DNA of 64,000 nucleotides from contig NW_026947543.1 of assembly GCF_034190915.1 (NCBI RefSeq), forward strand, positions 1,860,001 to 1,924,000, written 5' to 3'. Source of the stretch: Cavia porcellus (Eukaryota > Chordata > Mammalia > Rodentia > Caviidae). A program made the translations under genes and the position numbers. This document shows, in pieces, positions 1-11,661 of this stretch; the stretch's first letter is position 1; every line of letters starts with the position of its first letter. The notes beneath the pieces were generated by a model. That model was not told the DNA's origin and did not search any database. It worked only from the letters and a program-made list of their open reading frames with translations.

Positions 1-3000
1 TGAGTCACAATGCTGGGCGTTGCCATGGAGACCTCAGTGTCACAGAGGACCTTGGAGGGCAAGATTTAAATAGGATGAATATTTTTGGCCTCATATGCCA
101 CAGGATTCTCACTGAAGGTTTCACTGCTCAGAATTTGGGGATGGAAGTGCTTCCCAATCTACACATGGATGTACTTTCAATGGGTTATGAAATATGCCAG
201 GGCCTGGCAGATGTTCTCTGACATGTCCTATCCTTGAGCATATGTTTTCCCTTGTAATGTCTTTCATTTGGCTGAGTCCTGTTCCCTAAGCTATTCAGTC
301 AAGACTTGCTGGAATCATTCACCTGCAGTATAAGAGCTTTCTGTGAAATTTCTCAGCAGAAATCCTCTGCAAGCACATAGCTTTGGATATCAGAGACAGT
401 GGTGGAAGTTGAATTTCAAGGGCAGATATTAGAAAACAAAGAAACAAGCCCCGAATAAGATCTTTACATGTTTCCCAGATGAATATGTTTGGAAATACAG
501 GGGAAGATGGAGATCAAGACTGAGAAGAGTGAACACACATTTCAAGGTACAAAAACCAGGGAAAAACATGGGAAAGCAAGAGAGCTGGTTAATTTGATGT
601 AAAAATCTTTGATGATAAAAGGAAAATTATATTCTCTTGGTGATTTAATCAGGCTGTAGCAGTGAAGTTCTCATGTTGGTTGTCCTATGTGTGGCCTTCT
701 GCTTTGGGCAGTGGATGCAGGACAGGAGATCTTCAAATAAATCTGGTTGAACACAAAATAGTGAAAAAAATATCAATCTAAATCCTGTGTATTCCTTCCC
801 TTTGAGAACATATATGGATAATGTCCGGAGTTTCAAAAGAGAAAATGTCTATTGGGTGATGGTTTCACCAATGAAATGGTCACTTCACATAACATTTTGA
901 ATTTTGCTTACACATTTGCTCATGTACCGGGCCTGAGTAAAGCAGAATGCAGAGTAAGCCTCATCAATAGTTGTGCATTCCATAAGTGGTTTTAAAACCA
1001 GTGAAACCCTTTGGACCTAGTGTTTGTATTTAATTCGCTGATTGGTTTTTCAAATTGTTTATTTTACTATTTTTAACTTTGGGAGTCAGGGAAGCCCTCA
1101 CTCATAGTGATTTAGACCTCTCCATAAGCTCTGAAGTTATTCATGTAACAGCTATTACATGTTATAAGTTTCTCCTATTAAAACTTGAAAGACTAACAGA
1201 CTCTGCTACTTTTCATCTAAATTCAGTGTTGGACTTTTTTTACAAGTCCTTTGAAATGTGTCCTCCTCTAGTCACTGGTCGTGCTGGAATGTACTTTCTT
1301 GTGAAGACAGGATTTGAGCAAATTGACACAAGTACAGTTTGCCACTACTCTGGACACCTGGTTAAATATCGAGTTGCCTAAATGGTGTGTGTTTTACTTT
1401 GATCTCTGCTCACACTTTGCTCATCCAGTTAGAAGCACAGGGCTCCAGGCCATAGCGTTCTAGGCCTAAACAAGAAAATTTCCATTCCGTTTTGGGAGTT
1501 CATTCATCTCTCATAATTAGTTTTTCCACAAATGTGTGCTTCAGGAGAGTCCCTGTCTAAATGTGGAGAGGCCCATTTTCATTCACTCAATTTCAGACTT
1601 TCTAAGATTTTCAGTTATTAGAGATTTGCCCAGACATGCCATTGTCAAGGGACAGTGCACTTCTCTTGAAGTTGTGCAGTATTACTTCATGTGTTTCCGT
1701 GGAATTTCCACCAATGGGAAACTCTTGCTGTAGTCATCACCAAGTGTTTCTGCGTAAGAAAATATAACTAACAAAGGATGAGGTTTCAAGCAGAATGAGG
1801 AATGGAGGGATAATCTTTATTTCAGTGCAGGTTGACCTTTCAAAGAAATAGTAATTCCTATGAAATAGGAGGTAAAATCTTTTGTAAAGAGACATGGATA
1901 TGACATGCTCAACTTTATGTCACATTTTTTAAAAAGCCAAGGGCATTTGAGAAATTCTTGGCTGCTGAATTGTCCCTTTTTTCAAATTTCTCATAGGTAA
2001 GACACTCCAGTTTCTTCAAACCATGGTACTGTTCCTTCCATGTAAAAAACCAAAGCAAAAAACAAAATAAATTAAAACAAAACCCATCAAATTACATTTG
2101 AGAGCACACAATTGCTCAGCAGGCCCACTATTCAAGAAGCTAGAGGTACAGAAGCCTCAGCCTTCAGCCCATGGCCTGAAGTTTTGTCTCTATCATGGCC
2201 CCTCAATTCCCTGGCATGTCCACATTAACTCATGAATCTTTACTCATTTCCTCTTCAAATGCACAGGATCCAATATATTTGAACCCTGTTCACCTGGGCT
2301 GTAATCAACCAAGGACACACCAGAGGAAGGGCAGCCACCCCCTTACCTGGGGCCTTGGAGCTTATCACAATAGAAATGGAAACCTGAACAAGGGGAGCCA
2401 AAACAAAGAGAGGAATATTCCTAAAGTCTGAAACACAGAAGCTACCTATAGACAAGTAGTGGGATTTCACAAATTATGTAAGAATCTCTGTGCACATGCT
2501 TGGCATGGTCGCTCATGCCTATAATCCCAGCAATCGGGGTCCTGAGTTGGATGTGTCCTTGGGAGTTCCAGTCCAATGTGGGCTACGAATTTATCTCAAG
2601 GCCTCTTTCAACAACTACATAAGATGCTGTTTCCAAAAAGAGGACAACAGAAAACTAGACACACTTTGTCTAGGTCCCGGGGTTCACTACATGAGTTGTG
2701 GAGTCTAAATATTCCATGCCATGAGAAAATACCAGGATTTTTAGTGAAAGGGGCATTTGCATCCCTTTTCTAAGGGTTTCCCTTTCACCATGTTACATTT
2801 GAATTCTGGGAAAACCTGCTGGTGACAAGCTATCTAGCATTATGTTGGTTTAGGTATTGAGCTAGTACCTCATGTTTAGTGTTCAGGGTTATGCTGGAAT
2901 GGCTGCAGACCTCCTTGAAATAGCTATTGCAGACAAGTGAACCCCGAGGAAGCTGGATAGTTGAAGCAGGCACTCCAAATATTCATGCAGTGCAAGAATT

Positions 3001-3855
3001 CACTTTCATTTTGGGACTCATCTTCTGGTTGCTGGCTTTTAGTGCTAACTGATACTACCATGGTGGCAGTAATCCAGCAGAGACTGCTTGTATGGTTTGC
3101 AAGTTTGCTTCCCAAGCCACCAGAAACTTGGCAGAACACAAATCATTGTGGCATTTTCTTTCCTCCCCTGAAACATTTGGCTTTCTAAGTTTGAAAATTG
3201 AATAGACTGGGCTAGTCAGGTTTGGAACCCATGTACCACCAACAGAGCTAAAGACAGAGCCAATTACTTCCCTCCACTTGTCAAAATATGTCAAATTTGC
3301 TTGGTCACCACAACTTCAAAGAAAATTCTGAGGCAACTTAGAGAGGTGAATCAAATGCTGCCTGATTGGAATGGCTGTGGTTGTATGAGGTGGAAAGCTG
3401 CAGAGTTGGGCTGAAACTGTTCACAGAAATCCACAGGCTTGTGGTTCCCAGGCAACCACACTGGGCTGAGATTGGCTGAACATCACTGTGAGGTGGATTT
3501 TAGGCTCTAGGTTTGAAAATTTAAAAGACTGGGGTAGTCAAGTTTGGAACACATCGACCACAGACAGACCAAAAGGTCTTTCAATTACTTCCCTCCACTT
3601 CTCAAAATATGTCAAATTTTCTTGATCACTACAACTGTACAAAAAATTCTGAGGCAACATAGAGAGGCTAATCAAATACTGCATGATTGGAATGGCTGTG
3701 GTTGTATGAGGTGGAAACCTGCAGAGTTGGGCTGAAACAGTTCACAGAAAGCCACAAGCTTGTGGTTGCCAGGCAACCACACTGGGCTGTGATTGGCTGA
3801 GCACCATTGTGAGCTGGACTTTAGGCTCTAGGATACAAGTGTGCAGTAGGAGACC
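1..3855. repeat. Macrosatellite unit U1 (mixed type)
   Basis: First unit, 3855 bp from one TGAGTCA anchor to the next. It is mosaic. Its first half reads like types B and C (GTCAGGGAAGCC near 1085), while its last third reads like type A (interrupted X-box palindrome in duplication copy a, 3441-3459). Near 1222 it lacks the short duplicated segment containing GCGCTAAATTC that types A and B carry. The B1-like monomer is at about 2490-2650 and the internal duplication at 3190-3833. An A-rich stretch lies at 2043-2085. No host gene is recognised; the short open frames are neither maintained across units nor similar to a known family. Confidence 0.9.
3190..3833. repeat. Internal ~322-bp tandem duplication of the unit (representative)
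   Basis: Two diverged direct copies: a at 3190-3511 and b at 3512-3833. Both begin TTTGAAAATT, both contain ATTACTTCCCTCCACTT, TTCTGAGGCAAC, GGAATGGCTGTGGTTGTA and CAGAGTTGGGCTGAAAC, and both end TAGGCTCTAGG. Each carries the X-box palindrome and an inverted CCAAT box. Copies a and b of the same unit differ more than the same copy in different units, so the duplication predates array expansion. The period is 320 in type A U2-U4 and 321-322 elsewhere. Confidence 0.9.
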
Positions 3856-3927
3856 TGAGTCACAATGCTGGGCGTTGCCATGGAGACCTCAGTGTCACAG
3901 AGGACCTTGGAGGGCAAGATTTAAATA
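3762..3927 (+). promoter_or_regulatory. Promoter-like cluster: X-box, CCAAT, AP-1, X-box, TATA-like (U1/U2 boundary)
   Basis: Seen: the palindrome GTGGTTGCCAGGCAACCAC (3762-3780), an exact fit to the RFX X-box form GTTGCC-N-GGCAAC; inverted CCAAT as GATTGGCTGAG (about 3790-3800); TGAGTCA (3856-3862), the AP-1 consensus; GTTGCCATGGAGAC (3874-3887), another RFX-like site; and TTTAAATA (3920-3927). RFX, NF-Y and AP-1 preferences are established; the promoter role and plus direction are inferred. A TATA-like box after the other sites suggests initiation near 3950. Nothing here proves transcription. Confidence 0.55.
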
Positions 3928-6900
3928 GGATGAATATTCTTGGCCTGGTATGCCACAGGATTCTCACTGAAGGCTTCACTGCTGAGAATTTGGGGATGGA
4001 AATGCTTGCCAATCTACACATGGATGTACTTTCAATGGGATATGAAATATGCCAGGACCTGGCAGATGTTCTCTGACATGTCCTATCCTTGAGCATATGC
4101 TTTTCCCTTGTCATGTCTGTCATTTGGCTGAGTCCTGTTCCCTAAGCTATTCAGTCAAGACTTGCTGGAATCATTCACCTGCAGTATAAGAGCTTTCTGT
4201 GAAATCTCTCAGCAGAAATCCTCTGCAAGCACATAGCTTTGGATATGAGAGACAGTGGTGGAAGTTGAATTTCAAGGGCAGATGTTTGAAAACAATGAAA
4301 CAAGCCCCGAATAAGATCTTTACATGTTTCCCAGATGAATATGTTTGGAAATACGGGGGAAGATGGAGATCAAGACTGAGAAGAGTGCACACCCATTTCA
4401 AGGTACAAAAACCAGGGAAAAACATGGGAAAGCAAGAGAGCTGGTTAATTTGATGTAAAAATCTTTGATGATGAAAGGAAAATTTTATTCTCATGGTGAT
4501 TTAATCAGGCTGTAGCAGTGAAGTTCTCATGTTGGTTGTCCTATGTGTGGCCTTCTGCATTGAGCAGTGGATGCAGGACATGAGATCTTCAAATAAATCT
4601 GGTGGAACACAAAATAGTGAAAAAAATATCAATCTAAATCCTGTGTATTCCTTACCTTTGAGAACATATATGGATAATGTCCGGAGTTTCAATAGAGAAA
4701 ATGTCTATTAGGTAATGGTTTCACGAATGAAATGGTCACTTCACATAACATTTTGAATTTTGCTTTCACAGTTGCTCATGTACCGGGCCTGAGTAAAGCA
4801 GAATGCAGAGTAAGCCTCATCAATAGTTGTGCATTCCATAAGTGGTTTTAAAACCAGTGAAACCCTTTGGACCTAGTGTTTGTATTTAATTGGTTGATTG
4901 GTTTTTCAAATTGTTTGTTTTACTATTTTTAACTTTGGGAGTCAGCAAGCCCTCACTCATAGTGATTTAGACCTCTCCAGAAGCTCTGAAGTTATTCATG
5001 TAACAGCTGTTACATGTTATAAGTTTCTCCTATTAAAACTTGAAAGACTAACGACTCTGCTACTTTTCATCTAAATTCAGTGTTGCGCTAAATTCCGTGT
5101 TGGACTTTCTTTACAAATCCTTTAAAATGTGTCCTCCTCTAGTCACTGGTCGTTTTGGAATGTTCTTTCTTGTGTAGACAGGATTTGAGCAAATTGACAC
5201 AAGTACAGTTTGCCACTACTCTGGACACCTGTTTAAATATCGAGTTGCCTAAATGGTGTGTGTTTTACTTTGATCTCTGCTCACACTTTGCTCATCCAGT
5301 TAGAACCACAGGGCTCCAGGCCATACCATTCTAGGCCTAAACAAGAAAATTTCCATTCCGTTTTGGCAGTTCATTCGTCTCTCATAATTACTTTTTACAC
5401 AAATGTGTGCTTCAGGAGAGTCCCGGTCTAAATGTGGAGAGGCCCATTTTCCTTCTCTCACTTTCAGACTTTCTAAGATTTTCAGTTACTAGAGGTTTTC
5501 CCAGACTTGCCATTGTCAAGGGACAGTGCACTTCACTTGAAGTTGTGCAGTATTACTTCATGTGTGTCCGTGGAAATTCCACCAATGGTTAACTCTTGCT
5601 GTAGTATCTCCATTTGTTTCTGCGTAAGAAAATATAACTAACAAAAGATGTGGTTTCAAGCAGAATGAGGAATGGAGGGATAATCTTTATTTCAGTGCAG
5701 GTTGACCTTTCAAAGAAACAGTAATTCCTATGAAATAGGAGGTAAAATCTTTTGTAAAGAGACATGGATATGACATGCTCAACTTTATGTCACATTTTTT
5801 AAAAAGCCAAGGGCATTTGAGAAATTCTTGGCTGCTGAATTGTCCCTTTTTTCAAATTTCTCATAGGTAAGACACTCCAGTTTCTTCAAACCATGGTACT
5901 GTTCCTTCCATGTAAAAAACCAAAGCAAAAAACAAAATAAATTAAAACAAAATCCATCAAATTACATTTGAGAGCACACAATTGCTCAGCAGGCCCACTA
6001 TTCAAGAAGCTAGAGGTACAGAAGCCTCAGCCTTCAGCCCATGTCCTGAAGTTTTGTCTTTATCATGGCCCCTCAATTCCCTGGCTTGTCCACATTAACT
6101 CATGAATCTTTACTCATTTCCTCTTCAAATGCACAGGATCCAATATATTTGAACCCTGTTCACCTGGGCTGTAATCATCAAAGAACACACCAGAGGAAAG
6201 GCAGCCACACCCTTGCCTGGGGCCTTGGAGCTTAGCACAATAGAAATGGAAACCTGAACAAGGGGAGCCAAAACAAAGAGAGGAATATTCCTAAAGTCCG
6301 AAACACAGAAGCTACCTATAGACCAGTAGTGGGATTTCACAAATTATGTAAGAATCTCTGTGCACATGCTTGGCATGGTCGCTCATGCCTATAATCCCGG
6401 CAATCTGGGGGCTGAGGTTGATGGATCCTTGGGAGTTCCAGTCCATCGTGGGCTACAAATTTATCTCAAGGCCTCTTTCAACAACTACATAAGATGCTGT
6501 TTCCAAAAAGAGGACAACAGAAAACTAGACACACTTGGTCTAGGTCCCGGGGTTCACTACATGAGTTGTGGAGTCTAAATATTCCATGCCATGAGAAAAT
6601 ACCAGGATTTATAGTGAAAGGGGCATTTGCATCCCTTTTCTAAGGGTTTCCCTTTCACCATGTTACATTTGAATTCTGGGAAAACCTGCTGGTGACAAGC
6701 TATCTAGCATTATGTTGGTTTAGGTATTGAGCTAGTACCGCATGTTTAGTGTTCAGGGTTATGCTGGAATGGCTGCAGACCTCCTTGAAATAGCTATTGC
6801 AGACAAGTGAACCCCGAGGAAGCTGGATAGTTGAAGCAGGCACTCCAAATATTCATGCACTGCAAGGATTCACTTTCATTTTGGGACTCATCTTCTGGTT

Positions 6901-7722
6901 GCTGGCTTTTAGTGCTAACTGATACTATCATGGTGGCAGTAATCCAGCAGAGACTGCATGTATGGTTTGCAAGTTTGCTTCCCAAGCCACCAGAAACTTG
7001 GCAGAACACAAATCATTGTGGCATTTTCATTCCTCCCCTGAAACATTTGGCTTTCTAAGTTTGAAAATTGAATAGACTGGGCTAGTCAGGTTTGGACCCC
7101 ATGTACCACCAACAGAGCTAAAGACAGAGCCAATTACTTCCCTCCACTTGTCAAAATATGTCAAATTTTCTTGGTCACCACAACTTCAAAAAATTCTGAG
7201 GCAACTTAGAGAGGTGAATCAAATACTGCCTGATTGGAATGGCTGTGGTTGTATGAGGTGGAAAGCTGCAGAGTTGGGCTGAAACTGTTCACAGAAATCC
7301 ACAGGCTTGTGGTTCCCAGGCAACCACACTGGGCTGAGATTGGCTGAACATCACTGTGAGGTGGATTTTAGGCTCTAGGTTTGAAAATTTCAAAGCCTGG
7401 GGTAGTCAAGTTTGGAACAATTCGACCACAGACAGACCAAAATGTCTTTCAATTACTTCCCTCCACTTCTCAAAATATATCAAATTTTCTTGATCACTAC
7501 AACTGTAAAAAAATTCTGAGGCAATATAGAGAGGCTAATCAAATACTGCATGATTGGAATGGCTGTGGTTGTAGGAGGTGGAAAGCTGCAGAGTTGGGCT
7601 GAAACAGTTCACAGAAAGCCACAAGCTTGTGGTTGCCAGGCAACCACACTGGGCTGTGATTGGCTGAGCACCATTGTGAGCTGGACTTTAGGCTCTAGGA
7701 TACAAGTGTGCAGTAGGAGACC
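3856..7722. repeat. Macrosatellite unit U2 (type A)
   Basis: 3867-bp unit and type A reference. In order: X-box and TATA-like cluster (3856-3927), a largely unrecognised region up to about 6350, B1-like monomer (about 6358-6520), further unrecognised sequence, internal tandem duplication (7060-7379 and 7380-7699). Type A marks are GTCAGCAAGCC near 4942 and ATTCCGTGTTGGACTTTC near 5093. The unit is almost identical to U3 and U4. I see no gene in it. Confidence 0.95.
6358..6520 (+). mobile_element. Diverged B1-like (7SL-derived) SINE monomer inside the unit
   Basis: Seen: GGCATGGTCGCTCATGCC, then TATAATCCCAGCAA, GGGGGCTGAGG and a GAGTTCCAGTCC stretch, followed by GTGGGCTAC. These match the order of landmarks in rodent B1 elements, including positions equivalent to the Pol III A and B boxes. 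There is no A-rich tail and no clear flanking duplication, so it is an old insertion that was in the unit before amplification. Equivalent copies begin near 2490, 10225, 14093, 17965, 29075, 32949, 45326, 49173, 53022, 56874 and 60728. The right boundary is uncertain. Confidence 0.68.
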
Positions 7723-7794
7723 TGAGTCACAATGCTGGGCGTTGCCATGGAGACCTCAGTGGCACAGAGGACCTTGGAGGGCAAGATTTAAATA
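7629..7794 (+). promoter_or_regulatory. X-box/CCAAT/AP-1 cluster at U2/U3 boundary
   Basis: All five elements present and unchanged: palindrome 7629-7647, ATTGG near 7658, TGAGTCA 7723-7729, second X-box 7741-7754, TTTAAATA 7787-7794. Confidence 0.55.
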
Positions 7795-10700
7795 GGATGA
7801 ATATTCTTGGCCTGATATGCCACAGGATTCTCACTGAAGGCTTCACTGCTGAGAATTTGGGGATGGAAATGCTTGCCAATCTACACATGGATGTACTTTC
7901 AATGGGATATGAAATATGCCAGGACCTGGCAGATGTTCTCTGACATGTCCTATCCTTGAGCATATGCTTTTCCCTTGTCATGTCTGTCATTTGGCTGAGT
8001 CCTGTTCCCTAAGCTATTCAGTCAAGACTTGCTGGAATCATTCACCTGCAGTATAAGAGCTTTCTGTGAAATCTCTCAGCAGAAATCCTCTGCAAGCACA
8101 TAGCTTTGGATATGAGAGACAGTGGTGGAAGTTGAATTTCAAGGGCAGATGTTTGAAAACAATGAAACAAGCCCCGAATAAGATCTTTACATGTTTCCCA
8201 GATGAATATGTTTGGAAATACGGGGGAAGATGGAGATCAAGACTGAGAAGAGTGCACACTCATTTCAAGGTACAAAAACCAGGGAAAAACATGGGAAAGC
8301 AAGAGAGCTGGTTAATTTGATGTAAAAATCTTTGATGATGAAAGGAAAATTATATTCTCATGGTGATTTAATCAGGCTGTAGCAGTGAAGTTCTCATGTT
8401 GGTTGTCCTATGTGTGGCCTTCTGCATTGGGCAGTGGATGCAGGACATGAGATCTTCAAATAAATCTGGTGGAACACAAAATAGTGAAAAAAATATCAAT
8501 CTAAATCCTGTGTATTCCTTCCCTTTGAGAACATATATGGATAATGTCCGGAGTTTCAATAGAGAAAATGTCTATTAGGTAATGGTTTCACCAATGAAAT
8601 GGTCACTTCACATAACATTTTGAATTTTGCTTTCACAGTTGCTCATGTACCGGGCCTGAGTAAAGCAGAATGCAGAGTAAGCCTCATCAATAGTTGTGCA
8701 TTCCATAAGTGGTTTTAAAACCAGTGAAACCCTTTGGACCTAGTGTTTGTATTTAATTGGTTGATTGGTTTTTCAAATTGTTTGTTTTACTATTTTAACT
8801 TTGGGAGTCAGCAAGCCCTCACTCATAGTGATTTAGACCTCTCCAGAAGCTCTGAAGTTATTCATGTAACAGCTGTTACATGTTATAAGTTTCTCCTATT
8901 AAAACTTGAAAGACTAACGACTCTGCTACTTTTCATCTAAATTCAGTGTTGCGCTAAATTCCGTGTTGGACTTTCTTTACAAATCCTTTAAAATGTGTCC
9001 TCCTCTAGTCACTGGTCGTTTTGGAATGTACTTTCTTGTGTAGACAGGATTTGAGCAAATTGACACAAGTACAGTTTGCCACTACTCTGGACACCTGTTT
9101 AAATATCGAGTTGCCTAAATGGTGTGTGTTTTACTTTGATCTCTGCTCACACTTTGCTCATCCAGTTAGAACCACAGGGCTCCAGGCCATACCATTCTAG
9201 GCCTAAACAAGAAAATTTCCATTCCGTTTTGGCAGTTCATTCGTCTCTCATAATTACTTTTTACACAAATGTGTGCTTCAGGAGAGTCCCGGTCTAAATG
9301 TGGAGAGGCCCATTTTCCTTCTCTCACTTTCAGACTTTCTAAGATTTTCAGTTACTAGAGGTTTTCCCAGACTTGCCATTGTCAAGGGACAGTGCACTTC
9401 ACTTGAAGTTGTGCAGTATTACTTCATGTGTGTCCGTGGAAATTCCACCAATGGGTAACTCTTGCTGTAGTCATCTCCATTTGTTTCTGCGTAAGAAAAT
9501 ATAACTAACAAAAGATGTGGTTTCAAGCAGAATGAGGAATGGAGGGATAATCTTTATTTCAGTGCAGGTTGACCTTTCAAAGAAACAGTAATTCCTATGA
9601 AATAGGAGGTAAAATCTTTTGTAAAGAGACATGGATATGACATGCTCAACTTTATGTCACATTTTTTAAAAAGCCAAGGGCATTTGAGAAATTCTTGGCT
9701 GCTGAATTGTCCCTTTTTTCAAATTTCTCATAGGTAAGACACTCCAGTTTCTTCAAACCATGGTACTGTTCCTTCCATGTAAAAAACCAAAGCAAAAAAC
9801 AAAATAAATTAAAACAAAATCCATCAAATTACATTTGAGAGCACACAATTGCTCAGCAGGCCCACTATTCAAGAAGCTAGAGGTACAGAAGCCTCAGCCT
9901 TCAGCCCATGTCCTGAAGTTTTGTCTTTATCATGGCCCCTCAATTCCCTGGCTTGTCCACATTAACTCATGAATCTTTACTCATTTCCTCTTCAAATGCA
10001 CAGGATCCAATATATTTGAACCCTGTTCACCTGGGCTGTAATCATCCAAGAACACACCAGAGGAAAGGCAGCCACACCCTTGCCTGGGGCCTTGGAGCTT
10101 AGCACAATAGAAATGGAAACCTGAACAAGGGGAGCCAAAACAAAGAGAGGAATATTCCTAAAGTCCGAAACACAGAAGCTACCTATAGACCAGTAGTGGG
10201 ATTTCACAAATTATGTAAGAATCTCTGTGCACATGCTTGGCATGGTCGCTCATGCCTATAATCCCGGCAATCTGGGGGCTGAGGTTGATGGATCCTTGGG
10301 AGTTCCAGTCCATCGTGGGCTACAAATTTATCTCAAGGCCTCTTTCAACAACTACATAAGATGCTGTTTCCAAAAAGAGGACAACAGAAAACTAGACACA
10401 CTTGGTCTAGGTCCCGGGGTTCACTACATGAGTTGTGGAGTCTAAATATTCCATGCCATGAGAAAATACCAGGATTTATAGTGAAAGGGGCATTTGCATC
10501 CCTTTTCTAAGGGTTTCCCTTTCACCATGTTACATTTGAATTCTGGGAAAACCTGCTGGTGACAAGCTATCTAGCATCATGTTGGTTTAGGTATTGAGCT
10601 AGTACCGCATGTTTAGTGTTCAGGGTTATGCTGGAATGGCTGCAGACCTCCTTGAAATAGCTATTGCAGACAAGTGAACCCCGAGGAAGCTGGATAGTTG

Positions 10701-11589
10701 AAGCAGGCACTCCAAATATTCATGCACTGCAAGGATTCACTTTCATTTTGGGACTCATCTTCTGGTTGCTGGCTTTTAGTGCTAACTGATACTATCATGG
10801 TGGCAGTAATCCAGCAGAGACTGCATGTATGGTTTGCAAGTTTGCTTCCCAAGCCACCAGAAACTTGGCAGAACACAAATCATTGTGGCATTTTCATTCC
10901 TCCCCTGAAACATTTGGCTTTCTAAGTTTGAAAATTGAATAGACTGGGCTAGTCAGGTTTGGACCCCATGTACCACCAACAGAGCTAAAGACAGAGCCAA
11001 TTACTTCCCTCCACTTGTCAAAATATGTCAAATTTTCTTGGTCACCACAACTTCAAAAAATTCTGAGGCAACTTAGAGAGGTGAATCAAATACTGCCTGA
11101 TTGGAATGGCTGTGGTTGTATGAGGTGGAAAGCTGCAGAGTTGGGCTGAAACTGTTCACAGAAATCCACAGGCTTGTGGTTCCCAGGCAACCACACTGGG
11201 CTGAGATTGGCTGAACATCACTGTGAGGTGGATTTTAGGCTCTAGGTTTGAAAATTTCAAAGCCTGGGGTAGTCAAGTTTGGAACAATTCGACCACAGAC
11301 AGACCAAAAGGTCGTTCAATTACTTCCCTCCACTTCTCAAAATATATCAAATTTTCTTGATCACTACAACTGTAAAAAAATTCTGAGGCAATATAGAGAG
11401 GCTAATCAAATACTGCATGATTGGAATGGCTGTGGTTGTAGGAGGTGGAAAGCTGCAGAGTTGGGCTGAAACAGTTCACAGAAAGCCACAACCTTGTGGT
11501 TGCCAGGCAACCACACTGGGCTGTGATTGGCTGAGCACCATTGTGAGCTGGACTTTAGGCTCTAGGATACAAGTGTGCAGTAGGAGACC
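7723..11589. repeat. Macrosatellite unit U3 (type A)
   Basis: 3867-bp unit, same length as U2 and differing from it at a small number of scattered bases. B1-like monomer about 10225-10387; internal duplication 10927-11246 and 11247-11566. No gene recognised. Confidence 0.95.
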
Positions 11590-11661
11590 TGAGTCACAAT
11601 GCTGGGCGTTGCCATGGAGACCTCAGTGGCACAGAGGACCTTGGAGGGCAAGATTTAAATA
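11496..11661 (+). promoter_or_regulatory. X-box/CCAAT/AP-1 cluster at U3/U4 boundary
   Basis: All five elements are present. The base pair just outside the palindrome changes (CACAACCTTGTGG instead of CACAAGCTTGTGG) without touching the X-box core. Confidence 0.55.

Noticed and set aside
1055..1381. A 108-codon plus-strand frame in U1
   Set aside because: It is long only in U1, which lacks the small duplication found in A and B units; other units break the frame. No recognisable domain.
2043..2085. A-rich stretch as a recent retroposon tail
   Set aside because: It is interrupted by C, G and T (AACCAAAGC, AAATAAATTAAAAC), present in every unit, with no flanking duplication or upstream element recognised.
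3762..3780. The perfect palindrome as a hairpin terminator or cruciform
   Set aside because: The stem would be 9 bp with a one-base loop, which is not favourable; it fits a protein-binding X-box far better.
3762..3800. MHC class II-like X-Y box promoter
   Set aside because: The X-box and inverted CCAAT are present, but only about 11 bases apart, shorter than the roughly 18-20 bases of class II promoters, so I claim separate RFX and NF-Y sites only.
3860..4123. An 87-codon minus-strand frame over the unit start
   Set aside because: It is absent or broken in type C units and overlaps the promoter-like cluster; no start context or domain supports it.
4199..4453. An 84-codon plus-strand frame repeated in most units
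   Set aside because: It is conserved only because the units are. The start region varies (GTG/ATG-type starts, altered second and third residues), U1 has an internal stop, U9 and U10 carry a frameshift, and it resembles no family I know.
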